In this document: in pieces, positions 32,359 to 43,008 of the stretch
Layout: each line of letters starts with the position of its first letter
How positions within the stretch are numbered: position 1 is the stretch's first letter
DNA from: Yponomeuta sedellus
Lineage: Eukaryota; Arthropoda; Insecta; Lepidoptera; Yponomeutidae
Direction of reading: 5' to 3'
NCBI GenBank assembly: GCA_934045075.1
Contig: OW203723.1
Span: 21,033,615 to 21,097,614, forward strand
Length of the DNA: 64,000 nucleotides
Notes under the pieces: model-generated
The model's input: only the letters and a program-made list of their open reading frames with translations
The model's database searches: none
Told to the model about the DNA's origin: nothing
Made by a program: the position numbers and the translations under genes

Positions 32359-32679
32359 AAGTTTTAAATACAATCGAGATCAAGACCGATATGGAGATAC
32401 AATTAAATACTTACCCCTTTCATTTTTAAAGGATTTCAAGAATACTTTTAAATAGTTCTTCGGCCGGGAACTAAATAGTTGATTTGAAATCTAAATGGCC
32501 ACTACTCAGAATTTATCTTACTCAGAATGTCCATTTCGCAGAAAGTCCACTACGCATAATGTCACTGCGAGCATAAATAAAAATTTCAATAGTAATTATG
32601 GATCTATTTTGTGAACATCCTACAGAGTCTTGAGAATTTTGTCTACCACAGACATCAGTCTACTAAAACGTTTTAATTT

Positions 32680-32820
32680 CATCATGTTGCTAGCAAAATT
32701 GCTTTTAGCAATCAGGCCGCCAATTGTCCTATGTATATTCGTAATTATTTTGTATTTGTCGTTTTTTCAGTGTACAATAAAGTATATTCATATCTTCTTA
32801 TCCTATCTTATATTTTAATT
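32680..32820 (+). repeat. LINE-T 3' end
   Basis: The end 'gtgtacaataaagtatattc' carries AATAAA and is followed by 'ttcttatcctatctta', a decayed (TATC) tail. 'tttagcaatcaggccgcc' corresponds to the conserved 'ttagtgataaggccgcc' at 16267. Confidence 0.65.
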
Positions 32821-33042
32821 AAGTCAAATTATTTTCAACTATAATTTATGTTATGATAACAACTGGATGTGAATAAAGCTTTATATCAATAAACCAATTT
32901 CAATTTAGATGTATTTTTTGGGAGATAAAATTATACAAAAACAAATAGATACTTTTCTTTGTTGCTTTAACCACTGCATACATGTGTGCACAGTATGACT
33001 TGTATAGAGTACACACAAACAGAAAGACAAAGATACAATACA

Positions 33043-33314
33043 ATATCAATAATGCATGTCCCCACTAACGGGGCACAGGTCTCTTCCTGTATCGCAGGAA
33101 GATTAGGCCATACTCCATCACGGGCGCCAAGTCCAGGTTGGTGGAGTTTTGTGTAACAGTGGCGGCCCTTACTGTCAGAAGTTATCAAGCCGCCCATATA
33201 GCCTCTGACTTAACGACTGCTATTACATGACAGCCAGCACTAATGGCTTAACGTGCCTTACGAAGCACGGATGTGCTCCGAAAAATGCCTCTAGCGGTAC
33301 CTTGTCACGGGACT
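33043..33314 (-). repeat. 5S-SINE copy 7
   Basis: On the minus strand it runs from the 'gtcccgtgacaaggtaccgc' remnant of the 5S-like block through the central body to 'gacatgcattattgatat'. The first half of the 5S head is missing. Confidence 0.8.
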
Positions 33315-33424
33315 ACATACACATAAAGCTTGAGGAAAAACGGCATAGAGTATCCTAGTTTAGGACCATGACAAGTGATCGTGTTGTGTGGAAGTTATTA
33401 TTTATTTTACACCGGAAATTATAC

Positions 33425-33494
33425 AGTTAGGTTTTTACATCGGAATGATATCACTGTACCCACCTGATTATGTCCTAACCCGAGCTAAGGACAA
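33425..33494 (-). repeat. F-repeat head block joined to the palindrome
   Basis: The 'ggttttacatcggaatgata' head and 'taacccgagctaaggac' tail are juxtaposed as in tandem units, just before the left arm of the palindrome. Confidence 0.7.
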
Positions 33495-33810
33495 TTTTAA
33501 AAACCTATTTAGAGGCTAAAAATTCCACCCATGCCGGGATTCGAACCCGCGACCTCTGGCTGTCCATGCCAGCGCTCTTTCCAACTGAGCTAATGGGCGA
33601 ATCACCGGCATCAGTGAAATTTCGAACCTCTTTACACTATCGCTGCCTGTATGTAATACAGAGAATAGTGTAAAGAGGTTCGAAATTTCACTGATGCCGG
33701 TGAGTCGCCCATTAGCTCAGTTGGAAAGAGCGCTGGCACGGACAGCCAGAGGTCGCGGGTTCGAATCCCGGCATGGGTGGAATTTTTAGCCTCTAAATAG
33801 GTTTTTAAAA
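33495..33810. repeat. F-repeat near-perfect palindrome (146-bp arms)
   Basis: The left arm 33495-33640 (minus unit) and right arm 33665-33810 (plus unit) are complementary at 144 of 146 positions, with a 24-nt spacer 'cgctgcctgtatg..'. Each arm holds a tRNA-like core with A and B boxes. Both arms have the same unusual base ('ggacagcc' rather than the common 'ggatagcc'), so one arm was copied from the other. A transcript would form a long hairpin. Confidence 0.92.
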
Positions 33811-33864
33811 CCGGAAAACATGACAATAATATTTTCTGATTTCATGTCAACGGTTTGTTTCCAT

Positions 33865-34018
33865 TTCATCTTCTTGTTCTTCATCAGGCTATTATTATGT
33901 AGTCTACTGCTGGACATAGCCCTCCCCTAATGAGCACCATCCAGCATCAGCCGGCAGTTTTTCGCAGATGATCATCCCACCTGATCGGAGGGTGTCCTAC
34001 ACTACTTTTGCCGACGTT
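33865..34018 (-). pseudogene. LINE-B C-terminal end
   Basis: The minus strand has the 'ggagggctatgtccagcagt' end and 'tgcgaaaaactgccgg' of the LINE-B family. A deletion removes the segment between the RCWM and GEGY parts. Confidence 0.75.
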
Positions 34019-34984
34019 TACATTTAAGCAGTTTTCATTTAGTACAGAGTATAAGCGCTGGGGGAACGCAGTCGACGGGTTCCGTATGTGTTGTGATTAA
34101 TTCAAACTGGTAAAGACAGTGCGAAAGCCAAACTTTCGTTAAGTATTTAAAACTAAACTTTGTTTTCAGTATTTTTTTTCTTTTACGTGATGTATTAATA
34201 TAAAAAATCTTAATAACAAACACTTTTCGCCAAACCACAAAGCAGTTTGTTGGCGAAGCGCTCTTACTCGATAGAGTTGATTATAGGAATTTTTTGCTCA
34301 AAATTGATGAAGATCCTGGACGATTTGTCTTTTTTGAAGAGTCCATAAAAATTGTAAATATATTTTTTTAAATGAAATAAAAGTGTATGAGAACACTACT
34401 TCTTTAAATAAAATTTATATACTTTGTTTTAAACTAGTAACTTAGATATTAAATCTATTGCAACATCTCTCCATTGCAAAAGGAGTAAATTTTACTGTAT
34501 GTAAATATTATGTTATGTTACTGAACCAAGTGGACCTGTAGCTTCACTCTGCACTATGTGTTATCCAACAGAACTCTGCTAAAGAAGAGCATACAATAAA
34601 ATTAAAACGGACGTTAAAAATATTAAAATGCCTCGGATATGCAAAATGGGGCTCGCATTTTGAAGTGGCTGGATGAACACGGTATGCTGCAAAGATGCAA
34701 AACGTATGCAAACAATGGTGGGGCTTGCGATAATTTATAAAGTTACTGAAAGCACTCACCACTTACCACAGATTTACCCTGCACAGTTACCCTGTAACTA
34801 CTTTAGTGATCAATTCCCAATACTGGAACAAAGCTGACTTGCCCTTCATTATCTAAGGCAGCGGTCACACAAAGGAGACGTGGGGACAGGAGTCTGGAAA
34901 GGACGCTACTTGTAATAAAGAAAACGATGAAATCTAATGGACTTGTGATGTTGTAAAGGAGTTTATAAATAATAAAACTGGAAC
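34019..34984. other. Unassigned intergenic stretch
   Basis: Only short open frames without domains. No recognised repeat family. Confidence 0.45.
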
Positions 34985-35055
34985 GACTGTCGATCGAACG
35001 ACCAGTCCCTGGTCTCTGCCTATCTACTCTGGGATACAGGTCATGTATGTATGTA
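34985..35055 (+). repeat. LINE-A 3' terminus, short
   Basis: 'agtccctggtctctgcctat' and 'ctctgggatacagg' are the last codons of LINE-A. The tail is 'tcatgtatgtatgtac'. Confidence 0.7.
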
Positions 35056-35769
35056 CATTTTGCAATATCAACGACAGTTATTAAAATCGGTATGAACCAC
35101 AGAGAAACTAATCATTATTATTCATAGAAACTATAGAAACTACTTTCAATGGCACAATCGCAATCACCGACTAGTCAAATGATGTCGAAAAACGAAATAA
35201 AGGCGCAGACACAGTGGCGCTTCAAACACAACACAACACTCCGCCGTGTCAGCGACACATACAAATTGTCAACAGAGACGCGTGCTAACGAGGCAGGGGC
35301 GTATTCAGCGCTTTGGGCGCCTTTTTCGCCCGCCAGTTGCGACCGTCCATGTCCCAATGACAGTTAAAAAAAGGAAAACCTCATAAACAAACAAAGACTC
35401 TTGAATGTGAGACTAGCGAACTAGCACTGATCTAATAAATTCGCCTTGACGCCCATCCTAAAACCCACATATTCTCTGCATGAATAAGATTTTTTTTCTA
35501 TTTGTTTTCTTTTAGTAAAATAGTTTTAAATTGGATACAAGTTGAATGCAGTATTCAACGTTGTGCTTGAAAATATCGGGATCTCAAATAAGTAACGCGC
35601 TGGTGTATACCGCCGCAGTAATCCATAAGAGCGCTAAAAGTTGCACATATTTTTTTAAAGCCTTATGATTTTATTAAGCATCATTTTAGGCTTTATTTTT
35701 GAGTCTAGTAGGCTTTTGGGTGAAACTGCCTTATTTAAAAATCCAGAATAAAAGTCATGGTAGATACTA
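35056..35769. other. Unassigned intergenic stretch
   Basis: No feature recognised. A small GC-rich patch at 35290-35350 contains overlapping open frames on both strands, neither with a domain. Confidence 0.45.
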
Positions 35770-35935
35770 ACCTTTTTGTCATTAATAACTTCTACGCAAC
35801 ACAACCACTTGTGTTAAAAACTTGGAAATACACTAAAACCATTTATACAAATGTATGACGGCCTCAGTTGAAACCGAACCCACGACCTCCGGCACGGTAA
35901 TCAGACTCAATACCACTAGAACAACGAGGCAGTCA
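35770..35935 (-). repeat. tRNA-derived SINE, L-type
   Basis: On the minus strand the head has 'gttgttctagtggtattgag' and 'gtcgtgggttcggtttcaac', then 'atttgtataaatggttttag', comparable to 'gatttgtacaaatagcctca' at 10053. It is probably a diverged L-SINE. Confidence 0.6.
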
Positions 35936-36064
35936 AGGACCAAACCCAGCGGGCTCTGTTTTTATATAATTTCAAATCATGGTATCCTGTAACAATTCAT
36001 TGTAAATTTCAAAGTCGATTAACTCACTGATTGACAAGTTGGGTAAACTCTAAATTGTAAGTAG

Positions 36065-36270
36065 ATAGGTAGAGAACACTTAATCGTACTTAAAAATGGA
36101 AATTACACAGATATTTCTTAACCTAAGAGTACAGACGGCAGCCTTATTACTAAAAGTGATCTCTTCCAGACAATCTTTAGATGAACTGGACTAATGCATT
36201 AGAGAAGGAAGTAGATGTACAAAAAACATAGAAAATTATAATTTCAGAGGTACCTATATAAATACATACC
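36065..36270 (-). repeat. LINE-T 3' end
   Basis: It is the inverse of 16160-16365 over about 200 bp: 'agagtacagacggcagcctt', 'gatctcttccagacaatctt' and 'ggactaatgcattagagaag' are all shared. Confidence 0.75.
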
Positions 36271-36334
36271 GAAATAACAGTCTGAATAAATAAAATTATC
36301 AACAGATGCATACAAATAATTGTACCAGTTTTAA

Positions 36335-36465
36335 GAAACTCAGCCCGTGGTAATCCCCACGCTGGGCATGCGCGTTGGGGATCGCAGTTTCGTGGAATCG
36401 TACTGCAGGAGGCGCTGCTGCCCACACCCCGGTTTGTGTCCCTTAGTCGCCTTTTATCAATGCAG
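36335..36465 (-). repeat. C-family retroposon fragment
   Basis: The words 'ccccacgctgggcatgcgcg', 'gatcgcagtttcgtggaatc' and 'ggtttgtgtcccttagtcgc' are the inverse of the middle of the C-family. Both ends are missing. Confidence 0.75.
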
Positions 36466-37364
36466 CCTATGGATTTCTAGCTAGAACTGAATTAAAACAC
36501 TCATGAGTAATACGTAAACAAAAGGACACTGTCATAAATTACGTCACTCGTCACGCCATCTAGTAACCACATTAATTACGGAGCTACAAGAACTATTCCC
36601 CTAAAATACTGGAACTGAAAAACTCGACTAGCCTCTCCCATTTTAATTTCTAAATACTGTCAGTCCGCTGGATTTATAACAACTTAAAATCAGAATTTAA
36701 AAAAAAAACAACTCAGCACCACTCACTCCCACCTGATTAGGTCCCTGTAAAGAAGGGCCCACTGTATAAACTCGTTACAAAAACTTCGGCCAGCACCGCA
36801 CACTTCCAGCCGAGGGCATACTTAATGACTTGCCTTTCACTAGCTCTATGTCTGACGGTTGGTGGTCTTTCTTTACACCATCGGATGTTAATGCACTGAT
36901 ATAGTCCTACTAAAATATAAATCTAAAAAAACGTCTAGCTTCTAACGGTAATTTTTCATAAAAACACGATTCCTCTAAAACATTCCTTAGAGTCAGTTTA
37001 ATAAATTCCCTTGTAAACTCTCCACCACAGACTATTTTATTTTAGACAGCGCCGTTTAAAAAGCAAGAACGTTAACATCCTTGTTGAAAAGTTAATTGTT
37101 TTTTCTTCCGTGTTTTTTCTTTATAAACTCTCTACCACAGACTATTTTAGACAGCTTTTTAAAGGTTGATTGTTTTTTTATAAATAGAGTGCTCAAACTT
37201 ATCTGACTCCGTGATATTTTCACTTTTCTCATAGTAACCTTGACGTTTTCATACAAAATTTGACACCTCCACCCATCCGTGCCTCCACCGGCTCAGTTAA
37301 CTTTGTAGCACTATAATGAGGTGATTTATACAGTCTGGTAGTGTCTTTTCTCAAACAAGATGGA
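36466..37364. other. Unassigned stretch with a 109-bp imperfect duplication
   Basis: 'aaactctccaccacagacta' at 37016 recurs as 'aaactctctaccacagacta' at 37125, each followed by 'ttttagacagc'. The rest holds no recognised feature. Confidence 0.55.
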
Positions 37365-37465
37365 TAAAGGGATCACTCGGACGCTGCAGTGCCTGGGTCA
37401 TTGTGTTTTAAATGAGGTAGGCTTGCCCAGCACCTATACCACCCCGACAGCTTAGTCGGCTTCAA
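37365..37465 (+). repeat. Dispersed retroposon fragment
   Basis: 'gggatcactcggacgctgca', 'gtgcctgggtcattg' and 'aggcttgcccagcacctata' match the inverse of 13740-13830 and 22375-22430. Confidence 0.6.
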
Positions 37466-38879
37466 ACTACCTTATAGGCTCAAATAAAATCGTGTTCTAC
37501 ACTCGTAGGAACTTACCAAGATTCTGGCCCTTTACAGAATTTGCAGTATCTTGATAAAGACGACAAAATATTGCGTGACATTAAAATTGTGCCAAAAAAC
37601 TAAAAGAGTGCCAAAAATTACAATAATTGCTCCCCTCATCTCTTTTTTACTTATTCATTTACTTTCTTCTTGATTAATTTGGGGCCTAAAAATAACTGGT
37701 AATACAAAAAAAGGAGATTCCTGTATATTAAAATTAGTAGCCTACTTAGTTCAACTATTAACTGTTCCACTATTAAGTCGCGGCTTTACTGCATTACTGC
37801 ATAAAAATGTTATAACGTAAAATATAACACTAAAGTACCTACTGAAAGTGTTTAGTGAAACGAACTGAAAGTTCCCTTAGCGCGACCGCGTAACAGAAAG
37901 GCGATACTCACAAAAGCACACCAATAACAAAAGCTGCGAAATAAATGGGCGCCCCTAGTCTAGCTCCTACGAAGAACGACTCAGCATTTTCTAAAGCCAG
38001 TACATTTTTATAGCCCCGCGAATCGAATGAAACCACTGAAATGGTTGCCGTTGCGTCCCACACTTTGATTCTTACTTGTACGTGGTTACTACTGACTACA
38101 ACAATATCTGTTACTCTAATTTATCCCTTCGGCCTCTCAAGAAACCGGAGTTTGGAAACCAGTTTCCTAAAAGGTGTACAATAAAGAATATTCTATCTGC
38201 AATGAAATTAACTTGCTCCACTTGCTTAAGTAGGGCTTAAGTAGTATTAAGCTAAAATTCGTCATGGAAAAAGTGAAGTTAAACTACTTCTTAAGTGGCA
38301 AGTGATGCAAGTTGGCCTGAGATACTTTTTTATATAGCTTAGCTTGTGTCTCACTGCTAGACAACTCCCTAAGTTAGAAAATCTTCCCATCTGAACCGCA
38401 GTTGTTATTCATTTCAATCCATAGACATACATTTTTCACGGTCAAACGTAGGCTTCCTCCAAGTCTTGAAGGAGGCTTTCTCCAAGTCATAAATTTTCTT
38501 TCTATATTTGGCCATACTCAATAAGACTGAAATGAAATGGAATGAAAAGGTTTTATTCAAAGTAGCGCAGAAACTGCGGCTTAATGAACGTTACCATTCA
38601 AACTATGTATCCATCTCAAAATCTAGATAATTTTGGAGAAAAAATGGACAAAAAAACTCCTCCAAACATAGTATTTAACTTAGTCTTAGCCTCAAACTAA
38701 GACTAAACTGGCAATCTGTTTCAGATCGTCTAAAGAGCTGGTGGGCTTTCCACACTGCATTTTTTGGTTCGTAGTCGCCACCACTTGAGAACATTTTTAA
38801 CCACACAGTTATTATTCTTCGGCAGATGCGACCAGTGACATACATACTCAGTCCATGCGGTATGGTGATTAAACCTTTG
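37466..38879. other. Unassigned intergenic stretch
   Basis: A LINE-T-like terminus 'gtgtacaataaagaatattc' lies at 38175-38200. No other feature is recognised. Confidence 0.5.
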
Positions 38880-38882
38880 CCA

Positions 38883-39072
38883 TGGCAGGATGTTATGACA
38901 ATCGTTAAGCCATGTCAGAGGTCTTATGGATGACTTGATAACTTCTAACAGTAAGGCCTGCCACTGTCTTACAATCCTCCACCAACCCGGACTTGGCCTC
39001 CGTAGTGGAGTATGGCCTAACCTGCGATGCAGGAAGAGACCCGTGCCCCAGCAGTGGGGGCATTGCAAGTGT
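38883..39072 (+). repeat. 5S-SINE copy 8, 5'-truncated
   Basis: It starts inside the body ('caggatgttatgacaatcgt') and runs through 'ccaacccggacttggcctcc' to 'gcaagtgttgacattgacat'. The open frames across it on both strands are repeat artefacts. Confidence 0.78.
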
Positions 39073-40206
39073 TGACATTGACATCGACATGGCAGGAGGT
39101 CTTCTGTCGCTCTCAGGAAAGACCTGCGGCTATGGGGAGCAAAGTCTGTACGATGTTTATGTTTATTACAATACGGAATATTCCGGAACAATACGTCAAC
39201 ATAATGTAATCCATGCAATTATCTCATGTACACCGCAATAATAAGCGCTTTGCTTCGTAAGTTAGGTCCTAGATTGTTTCTTCGTTGCAAGTGGGAGAAA
39301 TAAATAAATCAAAATGGGACCGAAATGCGAAATCCAACCGGAATCACTGAAACCACTGTGAGGTTTTATTAGTTTCTCTCTTTTGAAATATTCAATTGAG
39401 TGCAAGAAAGCCGTATGAAATACTCGCTTTACATCTACAACGTCTTGAATTTTGCTATTTCAATTTCTCTCGTGACAATAGAGCTTTATACCTAGCGTCT
39501 TTCGTATGGATTCCTTTTATTTTATCAAGATTGAGCTCGGGACAATATTACGTATATATGATCAATATATATCAAGCAATCTATTACCTGGCTAGCCTAG
39601 CCGAAACTAGTCTACTATCGCAGTTGATAATCGTTACATCTTGTACGTTATTTCAATCTGGTTTTGTTACAAAAATGTGAAGATTTTTTTTGTAACATTA
39701 GAAGCGATGTAATACATATACGCCTCTTACTCAAATGTTGTTTCAGTGAACCTACAGCTCAGGAAGTTGAATAAGCTAAGTATGAGTATTTACGATGCGG
39801 TTGATGCGGACGGTACAAGATCAAGAGGCTTGACTTATGACGATGATAATGATTTTAGTCACAAACTGACCCCTAACATATTGAGTTAAATGTTTCTACA
39901 TATTTAAAGGTCTAGGTGCTGTCAACTTCACCCCCAATTAAAGTCCGAAGAAAATTAACAGAAGATTTGGCCGTTTGCCCCAACTTATCAAAAGGAAATT
40001 AAACACTTCCTGTAAAAGAACTCACAATTTTTTTTATATTCACTCAAAAAACATAACGTTTACTACTTAATGAACGTTGAAATTGTAATTTTCACAATTA
40101 ATAGATTAAGGACCGGTTTCTGAATTGAGACGTTCACTAAGTTAATACTTAAGAAACTTTCTGTCACGCTCTTTGCTATGAAATTCGAGGAGGTAATACA
40201 CTACAA
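39073..40206. other. Unassigned intergenic stretch
   Basis: The frame at 39396-39680 has no domain or homology that I recognise. No repeat family is evident. Confidence 0.45.
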
Positions 40207-40370
40207 ACCTATTTAGAGGCTAAAAATTCCACCCATGCCGGATACGTCTGGCACGGATAGCCAGAGGTCGCGGGTTCGAATCCCGGCATGGGTGGAATTT
40301 TTAGCCTCTAAATAGGTTTTTAAAATTGTCCTTAGCACGGGTTAGTGCATTAAAAATAAAAATAGTATAA
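40207..40370. repeat. F-repeat hairpin copy
   Basis: The left 36 bp from 'aacctatttagaggctaaaa' are exactly complementary to 40283-40318. Between them is a truncated plus-oriented tRNA-like 3' half with B box 'ggttcgaatcccggc'. The right side continues through the normal tail to 'attaaaaataaaaatagtat'. Confidence 0.85.
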
Positions 40371-40474
40371 TACACTACAGTTAAGTATTTACTTTGCGGA
40401 ATTCTCAATACAGAAACTGGCCATATGTGGAGAAAAAACTTCACCTTTTTTCTTTTCAAAATAGTTTTTAACTT

Positions 40475-40790
40475 AAAAACCTATTTAGAGGCTAAAAATT
40501 CCACCCATGCCGGGATTCGAACCCGCGACCTCTGGCTATCCGTGCCAGCTCTCTTTCTAACTGAGCTAATGGGCGACTAACCGGCATCAGTGAAATTTCG
40601 AACCTCTTTACACTATTCTCTGTATTGCGTACAGGCAGCGACATCTGGCTGAAGTAATTTGCAACTTGCAGCCCCGAGTACCTACTTTGCAGTTAGGTTT
40701 TACATCATAGGTGGAATTTTAGCCTCTAAATAGGTTTTTAAAATTGTCCTTAGCACGGGTTAGTGCATTAAAAATAAAAATAGTATAGGT
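40475..40790. repeat. F-repeat foldback copy
   Basis: A full minus unit (tail, tRNA-like core, head to 'cagttaggttttacatca') is followed by a plus tail from 40712. The right end 'attaaaaataaaaatagtat' is identical to that of the neighbouring copy at 40370, so the two may stem from local duplication. Confidence 0.85.
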
Positions 40791-41135
40791 TTTAACTTAA
40801 TCAATAGGCTTTTCAACTTAATGTTACACTACACATAATCTTCTGGTTGAATCGAGTTAACTCACAGCTTTGTTACGCACAACGGCCTAACTTAAGGCTT
40901 AGCGCAGAAATCTTAGGTCTCACTGATTATTGTCCCCTTTAACATTATTTAAAGACCAATAAGCGCCACTCTGACCAAAGGCCCTGAAGACCTGAAAGCC
41001 TTTTTAATCACCCAACTGGGCCACAGAGAAGTGTAAAGCGTAAGTAATAGATACAGAGGCCCTCGCGCAGACGTCGTTTCACGGATACCTTCCCCGGAAT
41101 AGAGGCATACAGAAGGCCCTGTGGAGATGTAATGT

Positions 41136-41476
41136 CGTGAAACACTCGTGGCCAAGTCGAACCGAGTGATTGGAAGCAATCACTTGAGTTAAGCAACAAC
41201 AGGCGCGGTCATATGCAGGATAGGTGACCGTCCCGTGACTACCGCTAGTAGCATTTTTCTTCGCAAGGCACTCTAAGTCGTTGGTGCCGGCTGTCATGTA
41301 ATGGCAGTCGCTAAGCCATGTCAGAGGCCTTATAACTTCTGACAGTAAAACCCGCCACTGTCCTACAATTCTTCACTAACGCGGACTTGGCCCCCGTGGT
41401 GGAGTAAGGCCTAACCTTCCTGCGATGCAGGAAGAGACCCGTGCCCCAGCGGTGGGGGCATAAAAAGGTTGATATC
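41136..41476 (+). repeat. 5S-SINE copy 9 with 15-bp target duplication
   Basis: A perfect direct repeat GTGGAGATGTAATGT flanks the copy (41121-41135 and 41477-41491). Its 5S-like block is 'gagttaagcaacaacaggcg', 'cggtcatatgcaggatagg' and 'tgaccgtcccgtgactacc'. A short deletion removes part of the 'ccgagcgcttccgtg' segment. It ends 'aaaaaggttgatatc'. The flanking repeat shows retroposition and fixes the ends of the element. Confidence 0.9.
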
Positions 41477-41708
41477 GTGGAGATGTAATGTGACATAGTA
41501 TAACGGTTTTTGGTTGACGCAGTTTGATGAAAATTATTCAGCTGTGTACTACTGTTTTTATTTTTATTTTAACAGCTTTTGATTCCTGGCCGATACCTAC
41601 CATTTTTGGGTCCAATCAACGTTACGAGTGGTACCTTGAAATTACCTCGATCAGCTTTAGCTGGCTTAATATGTCTACAATATGATTATATAATCCTAAT
41701 CCTAATCA

Positions 41709-41970
41709 AACTGGCTGTGTGGTGTCGGCTTAGAGAATAGCACCAACCCAAATTCTTCCCGCCGGTGTCGTAAAAGGCGACTAAGGGACACAAACTGGGG
41801 AGTGTGCAGCAGCGCCCCCTGCAGTACAATTCCACCAAACTGCGATCCCCAACCCGCATGCCCAGCGTGGGGATTATGGGCATTACCCCCAATGATGGCA
41901 CAACCTTGCGCTATGGCTCTCATTAGGGGAGGGCTATGTCCAGCAGTGGACTAGTATAGCCTGAAGAAGA
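41709..41970 (+). mobile_element. C-family retroposon, complete with target duplication (262 bp)
   Basis: AATCCTAATCA is directly repeated at 41698-41708 and 41971-41981. The element starts 'aactggctgtgtggtgtcgg' and ends 'gtatagcctgaagaag'. Its last 70 bp ('ctctcattaggggagggcta', 'tgtccagcagtggactagta') are the LINE-B 3' end. The 5' start agrees with copy 1 at 29952. No clear Pol III boxes and no ORF are seen. Confidence 0.85.
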
Positions 41971-41987
41971 AATCCTAATCACTTCAC

Positions 41988-42220
41988 ATTACATTACACT
42001 AATATTATAAAGGCGGAAGTTGTGAGTGTCTATGTTTGTCTCTTCTTCACGTCTAACCAGCTGGAGCGATTTTAATAAAATTTGCTATGGAGTTAGCTGA
42101 GAAACTAGATTAGCAGATAAGCAACGTTTTACTGCAATGAAATATCTCATTCCCATGGGAATTAGGGAATTTATTAAGATTTTTTTTACAGTTAATACAT
42201 TCATTTTCCCTAATAAACAA
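41988..42220 (-). repeat. 'actagctg' dispersed repeat, copy 3, interrupted
   Basis: On the minus strand it matches copies 1 and 2 from 'ttagggaaaatgaatg' to 'cctttataatattagtgtaa'. Its expected start lies beyond the MITE at 42224-42651, which appears to have inserted into it. Confidence 0.7.
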
Positions 42221-42223
42221 TAA

Positions 42224-42651
42224 GGCTGGGCGCATGTTGAGACGCTGGCGACGCAGCACAGTTCAGTATAGGGCAGGGCAGTTGAGGCAGACATACAGGC
42301 CCCTCCGCATGCTGCGACGCAACTATTCGCTCAATTCCTTGGCAACTCTCCCCATAATAACTCTTTCAATGTCTTTTTTGAGTAGTCTGGATGATTTGTA
42401 TCATACAAACAAGATTCACAGCGAACTAATTCAATTAAATATTCTGTCATTGCAACTAAACACGCCTCGACGTTCACGCGTCGTGCAGAAAACGCAGTGT
42501 GCCGGCACTACAACGAGGCGCAGAGCAGGGCAGACACATATCTGCGTCGCACGTGCCTGCGCCGCAGCGTACGTAGCTCAATGACGTACCATGCTTTACA
42601 AATCTGCGCTGCGCTGTGCTGCGTCGCATGCGTCGCAGCATGCGCCCAGCC
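42224..42651. mobile_element. GC-rich MITE with TAA target duplication (428 bp)
   Basis: TAA lies on both sides (42221-42223, 42652-42654). The ends start GGCTGGGCGCATG and match for about 37 bp with four mismatches. The inner ends are rich in 'gctgcgtcgc' words. The 3-bp TWA duplication points to a PIF/Harbinger-like source. The frame of 116 codons across it has no domain. Confidence 0.85.
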
Positions 42652-42804
42652 TAACGACTGTATGGATTTACGGCGTACAAATAGACAATGATCTGGATTG
42701 AGACATGGGAAACTTGACAACCCCTTAATGCGTTCGCTTGAGGTATAATTGTATTATTTATTACACTTCCCTTTTAAAAAACTGAATCTGAGATTATACT
42801 ATTT

Positions 42805-43008
42805 TTATTTTTAATGCACTAACCCGTGCTAAGTTAAAAACCTATTTAGAGGCTAAAAATTCCACCCATGCCGGGATTCGAACCCGCGAACTCTGGCTAT
42901 CCGTGCCAGCGCTCTTTCCAACTGAGCTAATGGGTGACTCACCGGCATCAGTGAAATTTCGAACCTCTTTACACTATTCTCTGTATTACGTAGTAATACA
43001 GATATCTA
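42805..43008 (-). repeat. F-repeat, minus unit ending in a short palindrome
   Basis: It begins at the long tail ('actatttttatttttaatgc') and passes through a tRNA-like core. The right end 'tctgtattacgtagtaatac' with following 'aga' is the point where an opposing unit begins, then is cut off. Confidence 0.82.

Noticed and set aside
35149..35367. Open frames on both strands in a GC-richer patch
   Set aside because: Both are 60-72 codons, overlap antiparallel and show no domain or neighbouring exon. There is not enough evidence for a gene.
38730..39218. A 162-codon minus-strand frame with apparent coherent sequence
   Set aside because: It crosses a 5S-SINE copy whose translation gives similar peptides at many sites (for example near 23422 and 41311). 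This is chance openness of a repeat.
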